Source of the DNA: Cricetomys ansorgei
Lineage: Eukaryota; Chordata; Mammalia; Rodentia; Nesomyidae
DNA length: 64,000 nucleotides
Reading direction: 5' to 3'
NCBI GenBank assembly: GCA_026225945.1
Contig: JAMJFZ010000597.1
Span: 917,501 to 981,500 of the forward strand
Positions 1-11,342 of the stretch are shown here, in pieces (position 1 is the first letter of the stretch; every line of letters begins with the position of its first letter). The position numbers and the translations under genes are program-made. The notes below the pieces were generated by a model. The model had not been told where the DNA came from. It did no database searches and saw only the letters and a list, made by a program, of their open reading frames with translations.

Positions 1-180
1 TTCACGATATTTCTCACATCTTAAGATGTGATCTGGAAGGCTCTGATGAGACGGAACATAAGACATTTGTCTTTCTGTGACTGTGTCACCTCACTTACTA
101 TGATCTCCTCTAGTTCCATCCATTTACGCATACATTTCATAGTTTCATCTGTTAACAGCAGAATAGCATCCCATAGTGAA
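1..180 (-). mobile_element. LINE-1 ORF2 3' portion, antisense fragment
   Basis: The plus strand reads as the complement of the C-terminal end of rodent L1 ORF2: the run 'ctagttccatccattta' followed by a degraded 'catcccatagtgaac' is typical of antisense L1. It appears to continue beyond the microsatellite and B1 at 633. It has no open frame and is an old copy. Confidence 0.6.
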
Positions 181-262
181 CATGACTACGCTTTCATTAC
201 CTGATCCTCAGTTGCAGGTCATTCACACTGTTTCCCTTCCTCTGTCTGTCTCTAGCTCTTGC

Positions 263-485
<223 letters not shown>

Positions 486-632
486 CTTTTGTTTTTAGAG
501 ACAGGTTTTCTCTGTTGTAATTGTGATTGTCCTAGAACTCACTCTGTTGACCAGGCTGGCCTGTACTCACAGACCTCCCTACCTCTGCCTCCTGAGTGCT
601 GGGATAAAGGCATGTGTCACCACTGTCCAGTT
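486..632 (-). mobile_element. B1 SINE, antisense
   Basis: The plus strand shows the complement of a B1 element in order: 'gagacaggttttctctg', 'ctagaactcactctg', 'accaggctggcctg', 'ctgcctcctgagtgctggga'. The copy is near full length with scattered substitutions. Its A-tail side faces the pyrimidine microsatellite. Confidence 0.93.
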
Positions 633-1290
633 TCCATTTCTTAGCTATTGTGAAAAGAGCAGTAGTGAACATGGCTGAGTACCAGTTGTTGGATTTCCCA
701 TGTCTGTAGCTTGTGAGCTAGGCTTTTGTGGCTGAATATGTTGGTCTCCTGTATGAACATATTTAGGGCTTATTGGAGATGGTGACTGGGAACAAAGGAT
801 TATAAAAATATTAAGTTTTGTAATTGCATATTTATCTATTTATCTTGTGTAATTGCATATCTATCTATTTATCTTGTGTATGTCTTGGCGATACACATGG
901 CATTCATGTGTGGAGAAATCAAAGGACAACATGCAGGGGTGACTTCTCTCCTTCTACCATGTAAGGTCCTAGTGATTTACCTTAGATCCTCAAGCTTGTC
1001 AGCAAGTGTCTTTACCCACTAGCCACCTCACTTGACCTAGCTAATAGTTTTATTAAAGCTAACACTTACAGTTATACACTAGCTTCTTTTTCTGCTGATC
1101 AGTTTGTTGCTGGATATTGGAATTATTTCAAACTGTGTTTCTTATCAACAATGTTACTACAGATATTTGTATATGTGTGGTGAGTAGACACCTATTTTCA
1201 TCCCTCATAAGTAAATACCTAAAAATGTAGTTGCAGGTTGAAGTCGTAAGTGGAAGTTTATCTTCAAACACCTACATAGTGTTTCCTGAA
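633..1290 (-). mobile_element. Old antisense LINE-1 remnants with a nested B4-type SINE
   Basis: 633-720 and 1060-1290 look like degraded antisense L1 ORF2 C-terminal sequence. Nested at about 850-1035 is a B4/RSINE1-type SINE in antisense: 'gtgtggagaaatcaaaggac', 'cttctctccttctaccatgt', then 'tttacccactagccacct'. Both are old and their boundaries are approximate. Confidence 0.5.
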
Positions 1291-2149
1291 GTGACTGAAG
1301 CAAGTCATCCAACAGGCAGTGCGGGTGAGCGCTCCTGCGCCACCTGCTGTCACTCACTGGTACTGCTAGTCATTGAATGAGGCGATATGATGGCTCAATG
1401 GGAATTGAGTTTGCGTTTTTTGAGGAACTGTGTTGAATACATTTTCATGCTCCTACTAATTTAAATCACATATTCCTTATGGAATTTATTTTAAAATATT
1501 ATACCTGTTTTCCTTTTGGCTGTTTTTGTGCTTTTTATTTTTCATGTTCCTTTATGAATTTTAAGTCTTTGGCTTCATGAAAAACTTCCTCTTGATCTAT
1601 GGCTTTCATTTTGCTTTTCTCAGATGTTTTCCTCACGGTATCCATTTTCGTATTTTAGTGAAGCCTATTTTGTTTAATTTTGTTAACCAACTAGTGAATC
1701 TGTTTATAAAACGACCTTTCCTAATAATGTCATACAGAGGCTTTGGCATTTTTTAAAGAATTTAGCAATTCTTATATTTAGTCAACAATCTACGTTGCTG
1801 TAACATTTGCTTTTGTGTAAGATGATAAACGAGAATCCTCCTGTTGCACACACAGCTACCTATTGTTTTAGACGCCGTGTGTTGTGAACGCTGTCTTACC
1901 TACTCTTTTTTTGTCAGTTTTGGGATAGTTTAAGGATATGAAAGAGGCTGCTTTTGAACTTCATTTTACTGTGAAACACTGTTGAGAGAAGTGGAAAAGC
2001 ATCTAAATGAATAGAGATACTACTTGTTCTTGAATGGCAAAACTCAGTTTTTTGAACCATAAATTTCAGTTTCTATTGATTGATTTCAGTGCCAATGAAA
2101 ATACTAAATTTCAAAGTTAATTTTTATTCATCTATTTTCCCTTTTATTG
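1291..2149. other. Gene-free AT-rich stretch
   Basis: No open frame of note, no recognised repeat and no match to another part of the window was seen. The sequence is AT-rich intergenic DNA. Confidence 0.6.
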
Positions 2150-2738
2150 AAAATAGATTTTCTCATATATCTGATTATACCTACTCCCCCACCCCTCGAA
2201 ATTCTTCCCTACTTCTCCTCCTATCTAGATCCACTCCCCTTTCTGTCTCTTATTAGAAGACATTCTAAGGGATGATAATAAAGTTTGGCAAAATAAAATA
2301 TGATAGGGAAAAAAAACTAACACATAGAAGTTGGACAAAGACAAACAAATACAATAAAAAGATTCCAAAAGCAGGCAAAGAATCAGAGACCCACTCATTC
2401 TTAGACTCAGGAATTCCAAAAACACACTAAGCTGGGCGTCACAATAAATATGTAGAGGACCCGGTGATTGCCCTTGCAGACCCTGTCCCTGTTGCCTCAG
2501 TCTCTGTGAGTTCATATGAGCTTTGATCATGTTGATTTAGAGGGTCTTGTTTCCTTGGTGTCCTCCACTCTTTCTGCTTCCTCTTATGTGGGGTTCCCTG
2601 ACAGGAGAAATTTGATGTAGACATCCCGATCAAGGATGAGTGTTCTAAGGTCTCTCACTCTCTGCATAATGTCTGGCTGTGGGTGTCTGTATGCGTTTGC
2701 ACCTGTAGCAGGAGGAGACTTCTCTGATGATGGCTGAG
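2150..2738 (-). mobile_element. LINE-1 3' UTR, antisense, abutting a Gvin pseudogene
   Basis: The plus strand is the complement of a muroid L1 3' UTR. It has a C/T-rich tract at 2180-2245, 'gttcatatgagctttgatc', 'gttctaaggtctctcactct', 'ctgcataatgtctggctgtg' and 'cttctctgatgatggctgag'. Closely related antisense 3' UTRs occur at 24655-24850 and 37590-38770. The right edge runs into Gvin coding sequence at about 2735-2752, where the two sequences share a few bases, so the exact breakpoint is ambiguous. Open frames here are chance. Confidence 0.85.
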
Positions 2739-2751
2739 GAAGGCCCTGATC

Positions 2752-4170
2752 AATTGCTGAGCACGTAATTTTTGTTTTTCCTGTTTCAGTCTCACTCTTG
2801 TGTTGTTCAAAGCTCTGTTGCTCTTTTTCTTGCAGATGATACAGTTCTTTGTCCTTTTTACACCAAAGGTGCCACAAATGTCCCTGAAAGGGCAGAAAGT
2901 TTTCTTTTACCTCAGATAACTTGGACTTTTTCAGGAGTTCCATACATGTTTGTGCCGTTTCCCTGGCTTCCTTCAATTCTCTTTGGTCTTCATCTATGAG
3001 AAATCCTTGTTTTCGAGCCATCTGTGAACAGTCTTCTAAGCTGAGAGCAGTGCCAGATAGTTCTAGTAAATGTTTGATGGAAGTCAAGAGTTCCCCTGTT
3101 AATTCTGGTTCATTTATATTCCTAATGCCAGTTCTCACTCTTCTGCCAGTATTATTAGTGATGATTTTATCTTTGTCATCTAGTAAGCAGGTCAAAGGTG
3201 TTGATGATTGACATATATCATGCACAAGTTTTCGATTTTCTTTATTGTCATCATAAGCTGACATGAGGATCACAATGACAGAAGGAAGTTTAACTCAGCA
3301 CACCCCAGCAGAGGCTGAAAAATATTCCTTCCCAGCTGATAGCCTGCACCAGCTGCGATGGAGAGTAGTAGCAGCTGCATGTCTGGCTGCTCTGCTTCTC
3401 TGAGGTAATTCAAGAAGGTTCCAAGAGCTGTGGTGACCTCATACGTGGCCTTTCTTTGAGCTTTTTCTACTGTTTCTAGGGACTCAAATTTCACATTTGC
3501 TTCTGTAAGCACATTTTTTGTTTCTTTTAAAGTTTTCAAGAATTCAGAGAATTCAGTAATTTTGACTTGCTGTTCCTCTGAGTCTGTCTGGTAGGCCCAC
3601 TGCATGATTGACTTCAAATGAGGAAAATTTTTTACTTTGTAGACATGAGGTTCTAGAAGGCTGCGGAACTGAGATTTAATAAACTGTGTTTTGTGAATGG
3701 ATGAATTTTCACAAGAGTTGACAGTGGTTATGAGAAAATTCTGCAGATCTATATCTGAGAGGCATGTGTCAATCCAAATGTCATAACTTCTTGTTTTATG
3801 AGCCAATGTTTGCATGAAACTTATCAGCTTTGTAAGCTGCTCTTCAGGGTCAGAGACCTCCCAGGATTTCAGATCCTCTAGGAAAAGTCCTTCTTCCTTT
3901 ACTGACATGAGCAAGTCCTCTTCAGCCTGCAGGAAGGCAGGGAGGCCAGTCAGAGCAGTGTAGTGTTCTGCCAGGCAGTTAGACACCAGAAAGTGGTCCA
4001 TGAAATCACTTCTGTGGCTACTGAGGATGATGTCCCAAATGGGTACAAGGTGAAGTCCCCTGTCAATGATGGACCTGGTTTTGTTGTTGGCAAGAAGGCC
4101 ATTTGTCCACTGATAAATTCCTTTTCTGTTCGGTGGTCCACCAGTCTCGGCTACAGTTAATTGGACTTTG
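2752..4170 (-). pseudogene. Gvin1: Gvin-family very large GTPase pseudogene, doubly deleted (copy 1)
   Basis: The minus strand aligns with the full-length copy at 39459-46757 in two pieces. 4170 to 3284 matches 45458 to 44572 with identical length (886 bases) and no stop: roughly residues 434-730. 3279 to 2756 matches 43306 to 42787, roughly residues 1150-1325. Between them 1,261 bases are missing, with the 6-base motif cagaag at both source ends. Residues 1 to about 433, including the start codon, are also gone. A one-base insertion at 2780-2781 (cc for c) shifts the last part of the frame, and LINE-1 sequence follows. The P-loop and everything C-terminal of it are absent. It cannot encode a GTPase. 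The retained coding sequence is otherwise clean, so decay by large deletion came before point decay. Confidence 0.93.
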
Positions 4171-4199
4171 TATATTTTTTTGTACATAATTGGGAGTAC

Positions 4200-4600
4200 A
4201 GTTTCAAATTTTATAATGCCTTTCTCTGATTGTCTAAATTGTATGTGTTTTTAACATCTTTGTCACATCATTTTCTGTTTACTAAGCATAATTTATGTTT
4301 CTAGCTGTCATTTTGCACTTCAGTGTAATAGACTGTCTTGTGTTATTTCCTCCTGTATTGATGCAACATTTAAGTTAATTAAGTTAGTGATTGAAATTTG
4401 AATATGTAATTAGGTGAAAACCTACTTTTTTGTTTTATAAATAAGAGTGATTCCATCTGCGGATTACTTTTTCTGTATTTTTTTCTATCAAAACTGTGTT
4501 GACTGTTTCCATTCTTATCTCTATCAATCCATTTTGATTTATGTAATATTGATTTGTTCTCCTACCTTTTAAATGAGTTTTTCAATGTTTCTACTTGTTA
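4200..4600 (-). other. Duplicated 5' flank of the Gvin copy
   Basis: Noncoding sequence matching 46840-47230 upstream of the full-length gene. Shared landmarks include 'cataatttatgttt', 'tagctgtcat'/'tagctgacat', 'gtaatagactgt', 'gactgtttccattc' and 'taatattgattt'. The match shows that copy 1 arose by genomic duplication with its upstream DNA, not by retroposition. Confidence 0.85.
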
Positions 4601-4624
4601 CTTACTCCTAAATTTTCATTTTGC

Positions 4625-5060
4625 TCTAGGATGCTGACTTACAGTGTTTTCTCTTGATGTGATGAAACAGCTGACCAAGGCAGCATATAACATGCATGTT
4701 TAATTTGGGGCTTATGATGCCAGAGTGTTAGAGTCAATGACTGTCATGGCAGGGAGCTTGGCAGGAGTCAGGCAGGCATGGCTCCAGAGTGGTAACTGGG
4801 AGCTCACCTCCTGAGATATAACAGAAAGAGAGAGAGAATGGGAGTGAGAGGGAGAGAGAGTGAGAGAGAGAAGACACACACACAGAGACACACAGAAAGA
4901 AAGGCAGACAAACACTGGGACTGGTGACACACCTCCTCTAACAAGGCCACATCTCCTAACCCTTTCGAAGCAATTCTACCAACTGGGGAACCTAGCATTC
5001 AAATATATGAGCCTTTGGGGACCATTTGCATTGAAACCACCACATTCTACTCCCAGGCCC
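4625..5060. repeat. Rodent interspersed repeat with internal GA/CA-rich tract
   Basis: This is a recurrent rodent repeat that I recognise but cannot name: 'gatgaaacagctgacc', 'gactgtcatggcagggag', 'tggtgacacacctcctc', 'aaggccacatctcctaac', 'attcaaatatatgagcc'. A GA-rich tract (4826-4880) and a short CA stretch (4873-4895) lie inside. Related pieces occur at 6460-6640, 7840-8110 and 29660-30115. Confidence 0.6.
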
Positions 5061-6455
5061 ATGCAAACACATAGCTGTATCATAATGCAAAATTTGTTTA
5101 TTAAAACTTCAAAAGTTCTCATAGTCTTTCAGTTTCAATGCTTTTTAAAAGTGTAAAGTAAAAGTCTTTATGAGACTTAAAATAATTTCTGAATTGAGTC
5201 TCCCTGTAAAATCAAAAAGAAAAAAATATGATTCTAATATTCAATGGCAAAGAAAAATATATATCTTACCATTCCATAGGAGAGGAATATGGCATAGTGA
5301 AGAAATACAAGATCAAGGCTAGACCAAAATCTAGCAGCCCAAACTCCAAGTCCCTTAGCTCCACATCTGATATCAAAGGGTTATAGGTTAGGAGGCTCCA
5401 CCCTATTAGCTCTGCTGACTACTACACACTTCTCCCTTTTGGGCTGTAGCTCTCCTTGGAAGTTATTTTATGGCTCTTCCATCTCCAACATCTCATGGCC
5501 TCCTTCATTATCTAGGATTCACTTTCACAGTTTTACACAGTGGCCTCTCAGGGCCTCCATGCGTGGACTCCCCTACTACACCCCTGTCCTCAGTGCTTCA
5601 CCTGAACCATCAAGAATTATTCTGCAACTTCTTTACTCCTGTGCGTTCATGTCTCTAAAGCCCCAACCATGTGGGCAATTTTTCCAAGTTTGACAAATTT
5701 TGACAATTTTGCCATGTTTGATAAATGTAATTCAAGAGTGCTGACGTCCCAAGCTGAGACCTCAGCACTCTTGAATCACATTTGTAGAAGCCTTGATGTG
5801 TTGTCATTTTGTGTGAGCAGAAAATTTCCTTATGATTTTTATTTCCACAAGTTGGATGCTTAGGTGGGTATTTTCTTTCTCTAAGATCACCGCCTTCCTT
5901 TATTCCATTTTCGATCATGTGTTTCTTTAAGTTTCTCATATCTGTCAGCTCAAGCCTAGGTTCCAACATTAGATTTCCTGACGCCCATTTTCACTTCAGT
6001 CTGTACATTTTGCATTGCTTTTAGCCCCTCTTGCTCTTTTTTATTGTAGACCTGCATATGAGTGATTATTAATAACCACAGGAAAAACTCAATATTAGGC
6101 TGTCTTGAACATTCCCCTGCCAAGGAAATTACTCCAACACTTTTGCTTTGGCCTCTTGCAGATTCTTAGGACCAGGAAAGAAAGTAGCCACACATCACAT
6201 AAATGTCAGAAGAAATGTCTCCTGCCCAGTTGCTAATATTGTTCCCTATTGAGACTTCTGAGTCAGACCTTTATAGTCCACGTTTCTCTCAGCACTATTG
6301 TCTTTGAACATCCTACTTGGATGTTCTGTTAAGCCTCAGTTAAAGTGGTCTCTGGTTGCACAGTTCAAAGTTTCAAATCCTTCCTCACATTTCCAAAATA
6401 AAGCATGGTAAGGCTGTCATACCAATATGCCACTACTGGTACCAACTCCTGTCTT
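5061..6455. other. Gene-free stretch holding a hairpin
   Basis: No gene was recognised. Frames of 60-104 codons occur on both strands (for example 5439-5693 plus, 5655-5969 minus), but none resembles a known protein. The strongest structure is the inverted repeat at 5723-5783, listed separately. Confidence 0.5.
5723..5783. repeat. Inverted repeat, 22-nt arms and 17-nt loop
   Basis: Arm 1 (5723-5744) and arm 2 (5762-5783) are reverse complements except for one A/G difference; the inner 15 bases (5730-5744 with 5762-5776) pair perfectly. The loop is 5745-5761. Weaker pairing may extend a few bases further out. It would fold as a stable hairpin in RNA from either strand. No function is implied. 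Confidence 0.85.
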
Positions 6456-6662
6456 AGTTTTCTATTGTGTGATGAAATATCATGACAAAAGCACCTTGTA
6501 CAGGAAACTATTTAATTTGGGACGTATGATTTTAGAGGCTTAGATCCATTCCATGGCCATTATGGTAGGGAACATGGAAGAACTCAGGAGCAGTAGCTGA
6601 GGGCTCACATCATGAGACAGAACTATGAGATAGAGATAGAGAGATAGAGATAGAGAGATGAT
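6456..6662. repeat. Rodent interspersed repeat fragment plus (GATA/GAGATA)n
   Basis: It starts 'ttctattgtgtgatgaaat' and continues 'catgacaaaagcaccttg', as in the repeat at 4625-5060. It ends in a short GAGATA microsatellite at 6625-6660. Confidence 0.55.
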
Positions 6663-7440
6663 AGACTTTAAAATAAAATGAAGATGATATATGTCCTTAA
6701 CAAAGAAATTATTAATCTCTTAATGAAATTTATGAAAACACAAATGAACAGTGCAAGGAAATGAATGAACCCTATGGAAAAAAATGTAGTAAAACACAAA
6801 CAGTGGGAGGAAATGAATAAATCCCTTAAGTACATCCACGAAAATGTAAACAGACAGTGAAAGAAGATGAATAAAGGTCTTCAAGACTGAAAACAGAAAT
6901 AAAATCAATAAAATTCTCAAAATGAGGAAAATCTAAAAAATGACATTTAGGAATTCAAATTGGACTGCCAGAAGCAAACCACACACAGTTTACAGAAGAG
7001 ATGGAAGAGAGAATCTTAGACAGTGACGATATGATAGATATGATACACCAGTCAAAGAAAATGTTAAATCTAAAAACTCCTGACACAAACATCCAGGAAA
7101 TCTGGGACACTATGAAAACACCAAAACTGAGAATACTAGGAATAGAAGAAGGAGAAGAGACCCAGCTCAAAGGTCCAGAAAACATTTTCAACAAAATAAT
7201 AGAAGCAAAATTTCCTAACTTGAAGAATGAGATGCCTATAAAGTTACAAGAATTATACAGAACACCAAATAGATTTGACCAGAAAAGAATGTCCCCTCAC
7301 CACATAATAATCTAAACACTAATGCACAGAACAAAGTAATAATATTAAAAGCTTCAAGGACAAAAGACCAAGTAACATACAAAGGCAAACCTATTAGAAT
7401 AATAAATACCTGACTTATCAGTGGATATTAGAGTTATTTT
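6663..7440 (+). mobile_element. LINE-1 ORF1 fragment, sense
   Basis: The plus strand reads as rodent L1 ORF1, the RNA-binding trimeric protein: 'ggaattcaaattggactgcc', 'atccaggaaatctgggacac', 'ggaatagaagaaggagaaga', 'caccacataataatc'. An open stretch at 7001-7315 (104 codons) matches the coiled-coil end and RRM start of ORF1p, then the frame is lost. The same ORF1 segment appears inverted at 50.2-50.69 kb. Confidence 0.85.
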
Positions 7441-7839
7441 AATATTAGAGATATTAGAGATATTTTGCTATTAGAGTTAGAGCAAAGTCCTTGTGAAGGA
7501 GGGAAGCCTTGTAATTTTTCTCCAATGTGCACATTGTTATTTTGCTTTCTCTAATTCTTAATTTTTCTAAGTTCTAATTTTTAAAATATTTTATTATTAA
7601 AAGAAATATATTATCATACATAAGCCGTGTTCTATGCATGTTTTAAAACCACTAAAAGCGTAACATCTGGGTGCAATAGAAAAATGAACTACTGCATTAA
7701 TTTTTCTTAATCTTTCTTAATTTCCCTTCAACGGTCCATTTTCTTCTGTGGAGAGTCTGTGGAACTGTATTGTGAATGAAGACCGGTCAGTAATCCACTA
7801 TTCCCTTTGACCATTTTCTATTTCCTTGCTACTCTAGTT
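7441..7839. other. Gene-free AT-rich stretch
   Basis: AT-rich with a short iteration of 'ttagagatatt' at 7425-7470. No gene or clear repeat family was recognised. Confidence 0.5.
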
Positions 7840-8110
7840 TAATTTTTGTTGCTGAGATAAAATACATTTACAAAACAACTTAAAGGAAGAAGAGTTTATT
7901 TTAGTGGGCAATTTTATCAATGCTATCAATGTAGGGAATTCAGAGGCAGGAGCTTGTGACAACTCGCCATACCACATTAATAGCAAAGAGAAACGAATGC
8001 ACCAATTCTACCCAAATACTTACATGCTAGCTTTCTTCAATCTTATATGGTTCATGGCTAAGTCTAATTTATGAATCCACCCACAGCGGGCTGGCACTAA
8101 AATCTTGGAA
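7840..8110. repeat. Rodent interspersed repeat fragment
   Basis: A diverged member of the repeat seen at 29660-30115: 'gttgctgagataaaatac', 'gaagagtttattt', 'ggaggcaggagctt'-like text and a late 'cccacagcgggctggc'. Confidence 0.45.
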
Positions 8111-8119
8111 ATCAAATCT

Positions 8120-8640
8120 AGCAAAGTATGAAAGAACTTATATTACATGGTCAACTGGAATTATTCCCTGTATGACAAAATGGCTTAATATTTAAAAATG
8201 AACTAATATAATACATTACAGCACTAGACAAACAAAAGCTATCTGCTATTATCAATAAATACAGGAAAGCATCTAACCAACCCAACATGTAGTCATGAGT
8301 AGAATATTCCAGCAAGCTAGGAAGAGGGGAGATGTAAAGAATAGCTGTAAAATCCCTACAGGTGATACACATTTAATATTGAGAAGCTCGATGCTCTTGT
8401 GCCAAGATCAGAAACCAGGCAAGGATCCCCCTTCTTGTCACGTTTATTCAACATCCTAGGCAGTAAACGATGTAAGACAAGGAAAATAAAAGTTGTCTGT
8501 CTAGGGAAGTTATGAATAATTACTGCCTTCATTCTCAGATGTCACGATTATCTACAGAGAAAATCCCAAAGAATGAACAGTGAAAATGGCTTTGAACTAA
8601 TATAAATACTGTTTCAGGTTATAAGAGTAAAATGATGGTG
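8120..8640 (+). mobile_element. LINE-1 ORF2 reverse-transcriptase fragment, sense; paralogue at 54060-54600
   Basis: Degraded L1 ORF2 reverse-transcriptase sequence, for example 'cttgtgccaagatcagaaac' followed by 'ggcaaggatcccc'. A matching degraded stretch occurs at 54060-54600 with shared landmarks ('tgctattatcaa', 'atattgagaa', 'gaaaatggctttgaa'). It therefore belongs to the duplicated block and is older than the duplication. Confidence 0.75.
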
Positions 8641-9700
8641 AAATTGTGGCACATCTACACAATGGAGTACTACTCAGCTATTAAAAAATAACTACATGAA
8701 CTTTACAGGTGAATGGACGAAACTAGACAAAAATCATCCTGAGTGAGGTAATCCAGTCCCAGAAAGACAATCATAGTATGAACTCACTTATTTGTAGATA
8801 TTAACTGACAAGCAAAGGAGAAAGGTACTAGTATCCACAGACAGAAAACCTATACAACAAAAAGATTCCCAGCCTGAACACAGAGAACTCCCTGGTATAG
8901 TGGAATAGAGCAGAGGGTGCAGGTGGGTTGGGGGAGGATGGGAATGGGAGGAGAGGGGATGACGATGAGGAGAGGGATGGAGGGAGAAAATACTTTGAGA
9001 GACAACAAAAATTGGGAGACAATAAGGAGGCAATTGGGAGACCTAGTATAGTGGAAACTCACAGGAACCTATGAGGGAGACCCTAGCAAGTATCCCCAGT
9101 AATTGGGAATAGGAAGCCTGAACAGACCATCTCCTACAGTCAGATAATGCTTTCAGTGATGAGACTGGGATACCATCCCAGCCACAAAACATTTGACCTA
9201 TGGCCTATCCTCCCTACAAGATTCTTGTTGAAAATGGAAGGGTAGAATCCCATGCCATAAGAGGAACTCCTGCATGAAATACAGGCCAGGCCAGGAACTA
9301 GGGTCTAGATAACTTGGATATGATTTCTAATGATGCCATACTCTGCTTATAGATCTGTACTTATCCCAGTCCTCACCAGAGAAGCCCCTTAAGCAGCTGA
9401 GAGGAGCATATGGAGAGGCACAGGGCCAAACATCAAGCAGTGATCATGGAACCCCACAGAAGAGGGACAGGAGGGATGGCAGAACCAGAGGGGTTGAGAA
9501 CACCAGGAGAATAATCCCTATAGTATCAATTCACTAGCATGCAAAGAGACTGAAGCCACAGACACGAAACCTATAGGTTCCCCTAAATAGATCTTATGTC
9601 TGTCTGGATTGGTGTTCTTGAAAAACTCCTACAGGCTGGAGTGGGGATGTCTCTGATCCTTTTACCTGTCCATGAGACTCTTTTGTTCTTTCCCAGTTGC
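8641..9700 (+). mobile_element. LINE-1 3' end (ORF2 end and 3' UTR), sense
   Basis: It starts with the ORF2 C-terminal landmark 'acacaatggagtactactca' and 'gaatggacgaaactagac'. The 3' UTR follows, with a purine-rich tract (8918-8998), 'agtggaaactcacaggaacc' and 'cccagccacaaaacatttga'. It is absent from the corresponding place in the right-hand copy, so it was inserted after the duplication or was lost there. Confidence 0.85.
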
Positions 9701-11342
9701 TCGTCCCATCCTCGTTGTAGTGATTGGTGCCCACATGAGTGATGATGTAGAGACAGATTCACACTTCCTGCTTAGGCTGGTGACCGCCTTGGGATAGACT
9801 GTGAGTTTGTGTTCAGATGGGTGACTGCAGATGAGGTGGCACGGGTTTGGAAATTATCATAACTTAATGTTTGGATTGTTTGCTTACATTTCCTTACTAC
9901 TTTTTCTTTCCATTCTAACTCTTGCTAACTCTAACTCTAACTGTGTAATCTCTACTCTGTAAGTTTATTATTCTCCCTACTATTTACTTTTCCTTCTTCC
10001 TTTTTTTCCAGTGTCGCTCCAATACCAACTCCTACTCTTTGTCCCTTCATTTCAAATTTTTTATATTCTTCAACTAATATCTTAATAGTGTGTACAATGC
10101 TGCCTTGTTTCTTTTTTTTCATTCAAAGAGACTTTAACTTCAGTAGAGCTATGGGTAAAATGATCTTTTAGGCTGTTATCTAGTATTATTTTGCAAGGCA
10201 AACTTAAAAAATGATTAAAGAAATAGTATGCACAAACATTGACATATTCTATTTCTGTTGTACAATAATTTTAGTTACTATCTCTCTCTCTCACACACGC
10301 ACAAAATTTCTCTAATTTCACGCCCCCCCCAATAAAACTTAATTTAGCATAGGGGAGTAGGTACTCAATTTGTACAAAAAGTGAGACCTGGTCTGGAGAC
10401 CACTCTGATGGTGTTTGTTTTGTTTTGTAACCTCTCTGCCAGGTGTCCCCTTAGTTACAAGTTCCACTGCCTCCTTCCTCTGGACTCTTCCCTCTCCTCT
10501 TCTCTTTAGCTAGAGTATATGTTTTGGAGTAAAGTGGGAAGGTTTTAATATTTGTCAGCTGCATTTATGTGCATTTGTTCATTAAGTTTGCAAGGTACTT
10601 AATAACTATCTTCATTTCCTTCATACTTTCTTATTTTCTTCATATTTCTTCATTCTCCAAAAGTTATTAGGATTGCAGGGGTAATTTTTGTATTGATATT
10701 TTCATACAGGAACTACACATCAATTGTGGTTGTTTATACCATTAATACTTATACCATTATGTTAATGTTTATACCATTACCACCCAAACCTGTACTGTAC
10801 ATCATTCTGCCTCGACCATGCAGACTGATATTTGAGCTAGTGAGCCTCACCTCAAATTCAGTGGAAAGACATAAGACATCAACTCTACAATCTAGCCATG
10901 CATGAACACTGTAATTATTTCAACTAAAAGTATATGGATGATTTTTAAAATGCAAGAAACTATTTCCAGAGATAAAGTTCCAATGCAGAAACACATGAAA
11001 CATGGAAATGCAAGATAGCACAAAAAATACTAATTTTATAGACATGCTAAGAATGACCAATTCTGCAGTAATAGATGACAATGGGAGTTAATTTGATGAA
11101 AACTTAGACAAAGAGTTCAAAAGAATATGAGAATGTTCAATGAAGTCAAGGAGGATGTGAATATACGGATTTCATTGTAAAAAAATAGAAACAGATAATT
11201 GAAAGAAGAATATCAATACCAGATATACAAGAGAATTTTGGTGAGGACATAAGAAGAGTAAAATTTAAAATAGTAGAAATAAAAAGGGCAAAAATAAAAA
11301 GGACAGTGGGAAACAAAAAAATGATTGATTGGCAAGATAGAA
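9701..11342. repeat. Left copy of segmental duplication, noncoding block A
   Basis: It matches 55440-57180 in the same orientation. Landmarks are 'cccacatgagtgatgatg', 'gatgggtgactgca', 'gggtttggaaattatc', 'aagtttgcaaggtactta', 'cagtggaaagacataagac', 'atgggagttaatttgatg' and 'ggacagtgggaaac'. The right copy carries about 170 extra bases near 55565-55725 and a longer CA repeat. The 3' part (11060-11340) may derive from an old L1 ORF1. No gene was seen. Confidence 0.85.
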
